Part shown: positions 1-5,285 of the stretch, in pieces | Layout: each line of letters begins with the position of its first letter | Numbering within the stretch: position 1 is the first letter of the stretch | Assembly: GCA_938003595.1 (NCBI GenBank) | Contig: CALKYH010000111.1 | Location: forward strand, 1-5,613 | DNA length: 5,613 nucleotides | Direction of reading: 5' to 3' | DNA from: an uncultured bacterium | GTDB lineage: Bacteria > Planctomycetota > Phycisphaerae > Phycisphaerales > UBA1924 | The notes under the pieces: model-generated | What the model saw: only the letters and a program-made list of their open reading frames with translations | Databases searched by the model: none | Told to the model about the DNA's origin: nothing | Position numbers and translations under genes: made by a program

Positions 1-1
1 C

Positions 2-1288
2 TCAGCCCTCGTGCTTGCCGATGACCAGGGTCACATTGTGGCCGCCGAAGCCGAAGGTGTTGTTCATCGCGTAGCGGACGCGTCGGTCGCGGGCGACATG
101 GGGGACGAAGTCCAGGTCGAAGCCGTCGTCGGGGTTGTCGAGGTTGATCGTCGGGGGCACGACGCCGAAGCGGATGGCGTTGATGCAGGCGACCATTTCG
201 ACGCCGCCGGAGGCGCCCAGGCAGTGGCCGTGCATGGACTTCGTGGACGACATGAGCAGTTTGCCGCCCTTGCTCTTGAGGGCGTGCTCGCCGAAGACGC
301 CCTTGACCGCCGCGACTTCCGCCGCATCGCCGAGCGGGGTGCTCGTGCCGTGGGCGTTCACATAGTCGATGTCGGAGGGGTTGAGGCGCGAGTGCTGCAG
401 CGCCCAGCGCATGGAGCGTGCGGCGCCGCGGCCGTTCTCGTCGGGCGCGGTGATGTGCGAGGCGTCGGAGGAGGCGCCGGCGCCGACGAGTTCGCAGAGG
501 ATCTCGGCGCCGCGGGCCTTGGCGTGGGCTTCGGACTCGAGGACGAAGCAGGCGCCGCCCTCGGCGAGGACGAAGCCGTCGCGGTCCTTGTCGAAGGGTC
601 GGGAGGCCTTGGTGGGCTCGTCGTTGCGGGTGGACAGGGCCCGCATGGTCATGAACGCGGCCAGGCAGATGGGCGAGATGGCGCCCTCGGCGCCGCCGGC
701 GACCATGACATCGGCCTCGCCCCGCTGGATGATGTGCATCGCGTCGGCGATGGAGTGTCCGGCGGAGGCGCAGGCGGTGGCGTGGGCGGTGCTAGGGCCC
801 TGCAGGCCGTAGCGGATGGAGATCTGCCCGGAGCAGCAGTTCACCATGAGGCGGGGGACGGTGAAGGGACTGACGCGGTCAGGGCCCTTCTCCGCCATGT
901 AGAGGACGCCCTCTTCGATGGTCCGGATGCCGCCGACGCCGGAGCCGATGACCACGCCGCAGCGCTCGCTGACTTCCTTGGAGAAGTCGACGCCGGAGTT
1001 CTCGACGGCCTCGATGGCGGCGGAGATGCCGAGCTGGGCGAAGCGGTCGAGGCGGCGGGCCTCGCGGATGTCGAGGCGCTTGCCGGGGTCGAAGTCGTGG
1101 ATCTGTCCGGCGATGCGGACGGGCCAGCGATCTTCCCAGCGCTTGAAGTCGTCGCCGGTGATCGTGCTGATGCCGCTGCGCCCGGAGACCATGCCGTCCC
1201 AGGCGCTGGTGGCGTCGAGACCGATGTTGGTCACGGCGCCCATCCCGGTGATGACGACGCGAGTTTGGTCGGATCCGCGATTGCTCAT
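2..1288 (-). CDS. fabF: 3-oxoacyl-[ACP] synthase II (KAS II, FabF)
   Basis: Cytosolic elongating condensing enzyme: it joins an acyl chain to malonyl-ACP with loss of CO2, giving 3-oxoacyl-ACP. The 428-residue product is complete and close to the usual KAS II length (about 410-420). It opens with the typical VVITGMGAVT strand (11-20). The nucleophile is Cys173 in TACASAGHS. The two catalytic histidines are His313 (NAHGTSTPLGD) and His355 (STKSMHGH), with the conserved Lys350 in the same motif. The C-terminal gate motif FGFGGHN (412-418) includes Phe414, matching the gating Phe400 of the E. coli enzyme. Met352-His353 stands where E. coli has Met-Thr. The ATG at 1286-1288 follows acpP by 97 bp and has no convincing Shine-Dalgarno; it is chosen because it places the first beta strand correctly. 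The TGA stop is at 2-4. FabB is less likely given the acpP-fabF context and the motif spellings. Confidence 0.96.
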   Translation of the reverse strand: MSNRGSDQTRVVITGMGAVTNIGLDATSAWDGMVSGRSGISTITGDDFKRWEDRWPVRIAGQIHDFDPGKRLDIREARRLDRFAQLGISAAIEAVENSGVDFSKEVSERCGVVIGSGVGGIRTIEEGVLYMAEKGPDRVSPFTVPRLMVNCCSGQISIRYGLQGPSTAHATACASAGHSIADAMHIIQRGEADVMVAGGAEGAISPICLAAFMTMRALSTRNDEPTKASRPFDKDRDGFVLAEGGACFVLESEAHAKARGAEILCELVGAGASSDASHITAPDENGRGAARSMRWALQHSRLNPSDIDYVNAHGTSTPLGDAAEVAAVKGVFGEHALKSKGGKLLMSSTKSMHGHCLGASGGVEMVACINAIRFGVVPPTINLDNPDDGFDLDFVPHVARDRRVRYAMNNTFGFGGHNVTLVIGKHEG

Positions 1289-1332
1289 GTGGTGATCAGT
1301 GGCGGGCGGCGCCGGGCGTCACAGGCGGCCCG

Positions 1333-1347
1333 TCCGGGTTGTCCGGA
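1333..1347 (-). other. Small inverted repeat in the acpP-fabF gap
   Basis: A perfect 5-bp inverted repeat (TCCGG / CCGGA) with a 5-nt loop lies in the 97-bp gap between acpP and fabF. In the transcript it would form a short GC-rich hairpin. No T-run follows, so it does not look like an intrinsic terminator. It could act as an mRNA-stabilising or processing structure that separates acpP from fabF, but a chance match is quite possible at this GC content. The rest of the gap shows no clear promoter or ribosome binding site. Confidence 0.25.
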
Positions 1348-1385
1348 GCGGGGTCTGCGTCGTGGTCGTCGCGCGCGGGTCTGAA

Positions 1386-1637
1386 TCAGGCCTTCTGGGC
1401 CTGGGCCTGCATGATGTACTCGACGGCCTGGCCGACGGTCTGGATCTTCTCGGCGTCCTCGTCGGGGATCGAGGTCTCGAACTCGTCCTCGAACTCCATG
1501 ACGAGCTCGACGGTGTCGAGCGAGTCGGCGTTCAGGTCGTTGACGAACGAGGTCTGGCGGGTGATCTCGCCCTTGTCCACGCCCATCTGCTCGGCGACGA
1601 TCTCGATCACTTTCGTTTCGATCTCTTGTTCGGTCAC
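1386..1637 (-). CDS. acpP: Acyl carrier protein (AcpP), GTG start
   Basis: Small acidic carrier that holds growing acyl chains on a 4'-phosphopantetheine arm for the Fab enzymes and PlsX. With the start used here the protein is 83 residues, the normal ACP length being about 75-85. The modification site is Ser39 in the Asp-Ser-Leu motif (NADSLDTVELVMEFED). The chain is strongly acidic, with about 21 Asp/Glu against 5 Lys/Arg, especially in the recognition helix after Ser39. I chose the GTG at 1635-1637 because a GGAGA sits 7 nt upstream and translation then begins MTEQEIETKV, as in typical ACPs. The frame stays open to an ATG at 1745, but that would add 36 Pro/Gly-rich residues unlike any ACP and would run through the promoter candidate. 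acpP is the most isolated gene of the cluster (189 bp before it, 97 bp after), in keeping with the separate high expression usual for ACP. Confidence 0.95.
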   Translation of the reverse strand: MTEQEIETKVIEIVAEQMGVDKGEITRQTSFVNDLNADSLDTVELVMEFEDEFETSIPDEDAEKIQTVGQAVEYIMQAQAQKA

Positions 1638-1644
1638 GACGGCA

Positions 1645-1649
1645 TCTCC
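1645..1649 (-). promoter_or_regulatory. Ribosome binding site that decides the acpP start
   Basis: On the minus strand GGAGA occurs here, separated by 7 nt from the GTG at 1637. It is among the best Shine-Dalgarno matches in the window and is the main reason for preferring the GTG start over the far-upstream ATG at 1745. Confidence 0.7.
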
Positions 1650-1675
1650 GAGGTTCGGCTCAGTTGGGGATTGCG

Positions 1676-1698
1676 GCCCGGTGCAAAGCACGCCGGGC
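1676..1698 (-). promoter_or_regulatory. Possible hairpin in the acpP 5' leader
   Basis: The minus strand reads GCCCGG, CG, TGC, TTT, GCA, CCGGGC. This folds as a 6-bp outer stem, a 2-nt bulge, a 3-bp inner stem and a 3-nt loop. It lies between the predicted acpP promoter and its ribosome binding site, inside the inferred leader of about 70 nt. No U-run follows, so it is not a standard terminator. A role in mRNA stability or regulation is inference only; GC-rich DNA makes such stems by chance. Confidence 0.3.
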
Positions 1699-1716
1699 GC
1701 GGAAGGCGGATCAATA

Positions 1717-1745
1717 AGTCTAGCGGCCAGCGGGGGTCCTGCCAA
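1717..1745 (-). promoter_or_regulatory. Candidate sigma70-type promoter for acpP(-fabF)
   Basis: On the minus strand a -35 box TTGGCA (1745-1740, 5 of 6 matches to TTGACA) is followed after exactly 17 bp by a -10 box TAGACT (1722-1717, 4 of 6 matches to TATAAT). The -10 sits in a locally AT-richer patch (1711-1722) that stands out in this GC-rich region. Transcription would start near 1710, leaving a leader of about 70 nt before the acpP GTG. The placement in the largest gap of the cluster, just before the gene whose product is needed in excess, supports the call. Whether this organism's housekeeping sigma factor uses these hexamers is assumed. Confidence 0.5.
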
Positions 1746-1788
1746 TGGCGGGGGCGGGCTGTGGGAGGGCGTCCGGGCCGATTCCGGA

Positions 1789-1817
1789 GGCCCGTTCCGG
1801 GCCCGATCCCGGGGATC
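1789..1817 (-). other. Tandem GC-rich inverted repeats just after fabG
   Basis: Two perfect palindromic elements lie side by side within 40 nt of the fabG stop: a GATCCC/GGGATC pair around one base (1805-1817) and a 6-bp GGCCCG/CGGGCC pair with a 3-nt loop (1789-1803). Read from the minus strand, they come directly after fabG. There is no T-tract, so a canonical intrinsic terminator is not supported. They could still weaken read-through, stabilise the fabG 3' end, or be processing sites that separate the upstream genes from acpP. Confidence 0.35.
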
Positions 1818-1826
1818 ACGAGGGGG

Positions 1827-2585
1827 TCAGCACATGGTCATGCCGCCGTCCACGCAGATGACCTGGCCGGTGAGGTACCCGGCGTCGTCGGCGGTGGCGT
1901 AGGCGACGGCCGCGGCGATGTCCTCCGGCGCGCCCAGGCGCTTGACGGCCATGGCGTCCTGGACCTTCTGGCGGATCTCGTCGGGGAGGGCGGAGGTCAT
2001 GTCGGTCTCGATGAAGCCGGGGGCGATGACATTGGCGGTGACGCCCTTGCCGCCGAGTTCGCGGGCGAGGGACTTGGTCAGGCCGATGAGGCCCGCCTTG
2101 GCGGCGGCGTAGTTGGCCTGCCCGGCGTTGCCCACGACGCCGGAGGTGGAGCCGATGTTCACGATGCGCCCGAAGCGGCCCTTCATCATGGCGCGGGCCG
2201 CGGCGCGGCAGGCGACGAACGCCGACTTGAGGTTCACATTGATGACGGTGTCGAAGTCGGCGTCGCTCATACGGAGGGCGAGGCCGTCGCGGGTGATGCC
2301 GGCGTTGTTGACGAGGATGTCGAGGCGGCCCTCGACCTCCGCGACCTTCTCGACGGCGCGCTGCAGGGCCTCGGGGTCGCCGACATCGACGACGAGCACG
2401 CCCGCGGAGCCGCCGGCGGATTCGATCTCGGCCTTGAGTTCGTCGAGCGGGCCCTGGCTGCGGCTGGCGAGCACCACGCGCCGGCCGTCGCGGGCGAGGC
2501 GTGTGGAGATGGCGCGGCCGATGCCGCGGCTGGCGCCGGTGACGAGGGCGACCCTGCGGTCGGCGGGCTTGGCGTTGTCGGGCAT
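1827..2585 (-). CDS. fabG: 3-oxoacyl-[ACP] reductase (FabG), SDR family
   Basis: NADPH-dependent reductase that converts 3-oxoacyl-ACP to (R)-3-hydroxyacyl-ACP, the first reduction of each elongation cycle. The 252-residue protein is a standard-length classical short-chain dehydrogenase with a Rossmann fold. The cofactor motif TGASRGIG is at 16-23 and NNAG at 93-96. The catalytic tetrad is Asn118, Ser146, Tyr159 and Lys163 (YAAAK), all offset by 8 from E. coli FabG. The GNAGQANYAAAKAG segment and the C-terminal GYLTGQVICVDGGMTM are typical of true FabG rather than a general SDR. The ATG at 2583-2585 is preceded by GGAGG at 2597-2601, a rather long 11-nt spacing. The open frame continues upstream to 2948, but that Arg/Pro-rich extension is an out-of-frame shadow of the lipoprotein gene. 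fabG follows that gene by 38 bp. Confidence 0.97.
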   Translation of the reverse strand: MPDNAKPADRRVALVTGASRGIGRAISTRLARDGRRVVLASRSQGPLDELKAEIESAGGSAGVLVVDVGDPEALQRAVEKVAEVEGRLDILVNNAGITRDGLALRMSDADFDTVINVNLKSAFVACRAAARAMMKGRFGRIVNIGSTSGVVGNAGQANYAAAKAGLIGLTKSLARELGGKGVTANVIAPGFIETDMTSALPDEIRQKVQDAMAVKRLGAPEDIAAAVAYATADDAGYLTGQVICVDGGMTMC

Positions 2586-2596
2586 CGGGCTTGGCG

Positions 2597-2601
2597 CCTC
2601 C
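2597..2601 (-). promoter_or_regulatory. Ribosome binding site of fabG
   Basis: A full GGAGG core occurs on the minus strand 11 nt before the fabG ATG. The spacing is longer than the usual 5-9 nt, but the match supports starting FabG at 2585 rather than at the upstream ATG at 2948. Confidence 0.55.
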
Positions 2602-2623
2602 GTGCTGCGGGGAAGGTCTGAAG

Positions 2624-3286
2624 TCAGTTGATGAAGCCGGTGTTGCCGGTGTTCTGCGTGGCTTCCTCGGTGGTGTCCACGGCGGCGGGCTTGGGCGCCG
2701 CGGGCTTGGGCTGCTCGACGACCTGCGCGACGAGCGCGGCGCCGTCGAGATCGGCGGCGGTGAGCGCGGTCAGCGGGGGGCTGGGCAGGGCGCCGAAGAC
2801 CCACTGATCGCCGGAGCGCTGGCCCTTCCATCCGGTGAGGTAGGCGCCCTGGGCGTCCTGGATCGCGAGGCCCAGGTCGGCGGAGGAGCCGGAGGGATCG
2901 AGGCGGACAACGCGCACGGCCTGGATGGAGGCGGTGGCGCCGGTCCACTGGCCGGACTCGATGAGCAGGTCCAGCGTGGCCTTGGCGGGGGCGTCGAGCG
3001 CGGCCTCGAAGCCCTCGCGGTCGCCGGCGGCCAGGTCGGACGCGAAGGCCACGATGGCGCGGGCGAGGGACTCGTCCGAGGGCACGAACTTCTGCGGGAA
3101 CTGGACGCGCGGGTCCGTGATGAGGTCGGCGACGCGGATCGGATCCGGCGCACGGGCCACCGGCGGCGGCGGCGGGGGCGGCGGCGGGGGCTCTTCCTTC
3201 TTGCCGCAGCCGGCGAGGGTGGAGAGGCCGGCGCCGAGCAGGAGGAGGCCGGCGAGGGTGGGGACGGTGTGTTTACGGCTCGTCAT
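2624..3286 (-). CDS. Putative lipoprotein of unknown function, between fabD and fabG
   Basis: A 220-residue protein I do not recognise. It begins with a clear lipoprotein signal: basic n-region (Arg4, Lys5), hydrophobic stretch from about 11 to 24, and lipobox LAGC with the lipidated Cys27. After GKKEE comes an uninterrupted run of ten prolines (33-42), a probable rigid spacer. A compact region follows (about 49-175): helical first (SDESLARAIVAFASDLAAGD and onward), then strand-like segments (IQAVRVVRLD, ADLGLAIQD, YLTGWKG, QWVFGAL). That order resembles an NTF2-like/cystatin-type fold, but this is only a guess from sequence pattern. The C-terminus (about 192-220) is low-complexity and rich in Pro, Ala, Thr and Asn. 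The ATG overlaps the fabD end by 14 nt, suggesting translational coupling, with only a weak GGA upstream. Expected location is membrane-anchored on the periplasmic side. No enzyme motif is visible, and a fatty-acid role is not shown. Confidence 0.85.
   Translation of the reverse strand: MTSRKHTVPTLAGLLLLGAGLSTLAGCGKKEEPPPPPPPPPPVARAPDPIRVADLITDPRVQFPQKFVPSDESLARAIVAFASDLAAGDREGFEAALDAPAKATLDLLIESGQWTGATASIQAVRVVRLDPSGSSADLGLAIQDAQGAYLTGWKGQRSGDQWVFGALPSPPLTALTAADLDGAALVAQVVEQPKPAAPKPAAVDTTEEATQNTGNTGFIN
3161..3190 (-). repeat. Trinucleotide tract encoding ten consecutive prolines
   Basis: Thirty bases made only of CCG and CCC codons (minus strand) encode Pro33-Pro42 of the lipoprotein. The tract is a nearly pure triplet repeat, so replication slippage would change proline number in frame rather than break the gene. 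Confidence 0.85.
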
Positions 3287-4202
3287 GGGATTCCACTTTC
3301 ACGGCGCGGTCGATGCGGCGCATGAGGCCCGACAGGACTTTACCCGGCGCGAGCTCGTGCATCTGCCCCTGGATGTTGGCGATGAGCCACTTGCAGGACT
3401 CATCCCAGCGGACGGGGGCGGTGAGCTGTTCGACGAGGCGTTCGCGGATGGAGTCGGGCGATTCGTGGGGGCGTGCGGTGACATTGGAGACGACGGGGCA
3501 CGCGGGGGGCTTGATCTCGACGCCGGCGAGGGCCTCGCGGAGGCGGTCCGCCGCGGGCTGCATGAGGGGCGAGTGGAACGCGCCGGCGACGGAGAGGCGT
3601 GTGGCGCGGAGGCCCATCTTCTCGGCGACGGTGACGGCCAGGTCGCAGGCGCCGGCGGAGCCGCTGACGACGATCTGTCCGGGCGCGTTGAGGTTGGCGG
3701 GGACCAGGACATCGGTGTCGCCGGGGGGCGCCGCTTCGGCGCAGAGTGCGGCGGCCTGTGATTCGTCGGCGCCGATGAGGGCGACCATGCCGCCGCGCGA
3801 GGATTCGGCGGCGTCCTGCATGGCGCGGCCGCGGAGCGCGACGAGTTTCAGTGTGTCGGCGAAAGACATGGCGCCGGCCAGGTGCAGGGCGGTGTACTCG
3901 CCGAGCGAGAGGCCCGCGGCGGCGGCCATGGGGGGCAGCGATCCGACGCGCGCCTTCCAGCCCTCGGCGCTGGCGACGGCGGCGACGAAGAGCGCGGGCT
4001 GCGCGAGGTCGGTGCGGTTGACGAGTTCTTCGGGGCCGTTGAAGCAGACATCGGCGAGGCCGCGGCCGAGGGTCTCGTGGAGCATGTCGTCGGCGGCGAC
4101 GAAGACGCGCGCCGCGGCGGGCTCGGCCTCGAACCAGGCGCGGCCCATGCCGACGCGCTGGGCGCCTTGGCCGGGGCACAACGCGATGATGGGGGTGGTC
4201 AT
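3273..4202 (-). CDS. fabD: Malonyl-CoA:ACP transacylase (FabD)
   Basis: Transfers malonate from malonyl-CoA to the ACP phosphopantetheine arm, supplying the two-carbon donor for FabH and FabF. The 309-residue product matches the family length. Motifs are PGQGAQ (10-15), the nucleophile elbow GLSLGEY with Ser99, Arg124 (LRGRAMQ) for the malonate carboxylate, catalytic His210 in GAFHSPLM, and Gln259, corresponding to E. coli Ser92, Arg117, His201 and Gln250. The C-terminal ELAPGKVLSGL is also typical. The residue before the nucleophile is Leu98, where E. coli has His. The ATG at 4200-4202 has GGAGA 9 nt upstream and follows fabH by 39 bp. The TAA stop at 3273-3275 lies inside the start of the lipoprotein gene. 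Confidence 0.96.
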   Translation of the reverse strand: MTTPIIALCPGQGAQRVGMGRAWFEAEPAAARVFVAADDMLHETLGRGLADVCFNGPEELVNRTDLAQPALFVAAVASAEGWKARVGSLPPMAAAAGLSLGEYTALHLAGAMSFADTLKLVALRGRAMQDAAESSRGGMVALIGADESQAAALCAEAAPPGDTDVLVPANLNAPGQIVVSGSAGACDLAVTVAEKMGLRATRLSVAGAFHSPLMQPAADRLREALAGVEIKPPACPVVSNVTARPHESPDSIRERLVEQLTAPVRWDESCKWLIANIQGQMHELAPGKVLSGLMRRIDRAVKVESHDEP

Positions 4203-4211
4203 GGGCGGGTG

Positions 4212-4216
4212 TCTCC
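4212..4216 (-). promoter_or_regulatory. Ribosome binding site of fabD
   Basis: GGAGA on the minus strand, 9 nt before the fabD ATG at 4202, in the 39-bp gap after fabH. It supports the chosen start. Confidence 0.55.
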
Positions 4217-4241
4217 GAGTGGGGCGCGGGCGAGGTGGGCG

Positions 4242-5285
4242 TCAGAGGCGCCAGAGGCTGCTGGCCCAGGTCAGCCCGCCGCCGAAGGCGACGAACATCA
4301 CCAGTTGTCCCTCGCGGACGCGGCCCGCGCGCCAGAGCTCATCGAGGCAGAGGCCGACGGAGCCGGCCGAGGTGTTGCCGTAGTTCTGGATGTTGACATA
4401 GAGCTTCTCCTCGGGCAGGCCGAAGCGCTCTCGCGCGGCCTCGAGGATGCGGGCGTTGGACTGGTGGCAGATGTAGTGATCGACATCGCCGGCGTTGAGG
4501 CCGGCCTGGTCGAGGGTCTTCTGGATGAGGTCGCCGAAGGTCTTGACGGCGAACTTGAAGACGGCCTGGCCGTTCATCTGCAGGTGGTTGAGCTTGGACG
4601 CATCGGGCTCGTCGCCGGGGGGGAAGTCGCGGAGCGAGCGGGGGAGGTAGAGGTCGGTCCAGCCCGAGGCGTCGGCGTGCATGGCGTGGGCGATGACGCC
4701 GCGCGAGGCGTCGTCGGTGGCGCGGAGGATCGCGGCGCCGGCGGCGTCGCCGAAGAGGATGGCGATGCGCCGGTCGGTGTAGTCCATGACGCTGGTCATG
4801 TGGTCGCAGCCGATCACGCCGACATTGCGGGCGGAGCCGGAGCGGATCAGGGCGTTGGCGATGTTGAGGCCGTAGACGAACCCGCAGCAGGCGGCGGCGA
4901 TGTCAAACGCCGCGGCGGTGCCGGCGCCGACCTCCGCCGCGACGCGGCAGGAGGTGGAGGGGCAGGACATCTCCGAGGTGACGGTGCCGACGACGACGGC
5001 GTCGAGGTCGGAGGCGGGCATGCCCGCGCTGTGGAGGGCGGCGCGGAGGGCGCGGACGCTGAGGGTGCGCGTGTTCTCGCCCTTGTCGGGGTCGCAGCGT
5101 CGGCGCTCGCGGATGCCGGTGCGCTGGACGATCCACTCGTCGCTGGTGTCGAGGGTTCTCTCGAAGTCGGCGTTGGTGAGGCGGGCCTCGGGGACCGCGC
5201 TGCCGCAGCCGGCGATGCGGACGCCGATGGCGGGCGTCGGCGGCGGCATGACGGCGGAGGGGTCCTGGTGAGGTCGCGTGGTCAT
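4242..5285 (-). CDS. fabH: 3-oxoacyl-[ACP] synthase III (KAS III, FabH)
   Basis: Starts fatty acid chains by condensing acetyl-CoA (or another short acyl-CoA) with malonyl-ACP. The catalytic triad is Cys133 (AAACCGF), His274 (HQSNARIL) and Asn304 (NYGNTSAGS), matching Cys112, His244 and Asn274 in E. coli. Also typical are SDEWIVQRTGIRER near 48-61, FGDAAGAAIL (178-187) and the C-terminal FVAFGGGLTW. The residue after the catalytic Cys is a second cysteine (Cys134). At 347 residues it is somewhat longer than the usual 315-330, mostly from a Pro-rich N-terminus. The ATG at 5283-5285 forms an ATGA overlap with the plsX stop, the best argument for this start; a second in-frame ATG at 5247-5249 (Met13) would give 335 residues and cannot be excluded. 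Neither has a strong Shine-Dalgarno. Primer preference (straight or branched) cannot be read from the sequence. Confidence 0.96.
   Translation of the reverse strand: MTTRPHQDPSAVMPPPTPAIGVRIAGCGSAVPEARLTNADFERTLDTSDEWIVQRTGIRERRRCDPDKGENTRTLSVRALRAALHSAGMPASDLDAVVVGTVTSEMSCPSTSCRVAAEVGAGTAAAFDIAAACCGFVYGLNIANALIRSGSARNVGVIGCDHMTSVMDYTDRRIAILFGDAAGAAILRATDDASRGVIAHAMHADASGWTDLYLPRSLRDFPPGDEPDASKLNHLQMNGQAVFKFAVKTFGDLIQKTLDQAGLNAGDVDHYICHQSNARILEAARERFGLPEEKLYVNIQNYGNTSAGSVGLCLDELWRAGRVREGQLVMFVAFGGGLTWASSLWRL

Noticed and set aside
2..1288. FabF as a polyketide-type ketosynthase.
   Set aside because: The Cys-His-His-Lys set, length and placement right after acpP in a complete fab cluster fit primary-metabolism FabF; no acyltransferase or other PKS domain is adjacent.
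11..1384. Long plus-strand open frame (457 residues) opposite fabF.
   Set aside because: It is antisense to a fully convincing fabF. The translation is Gly/Ala/Val/Asp-rich with no recognisable domain, typical of GC-driven stop-free shadow frames.
1789..1817. Intrinsic transcription terminator after fabG.
   Set aside because: Stems are present but no T-run follows on the minus strand, so only a generic structured element is claimed.
1299..2621. Plus-strand open frame (440 residues) across the fabF-acpP gap, acpP and fabG.
   Set aside because: It runs antisense through acpP and fabG and the promoter region without any protein-like motif.
2586..2948. N-terminal extension of fabG by 121 residues.
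   Set aside because: The extension is Arg/Pro-rich, overlaps the lipoprotein gene in another frame and has no homology-like pattern; FabG with normal length starts at 2585 with a GGAGG upstream.
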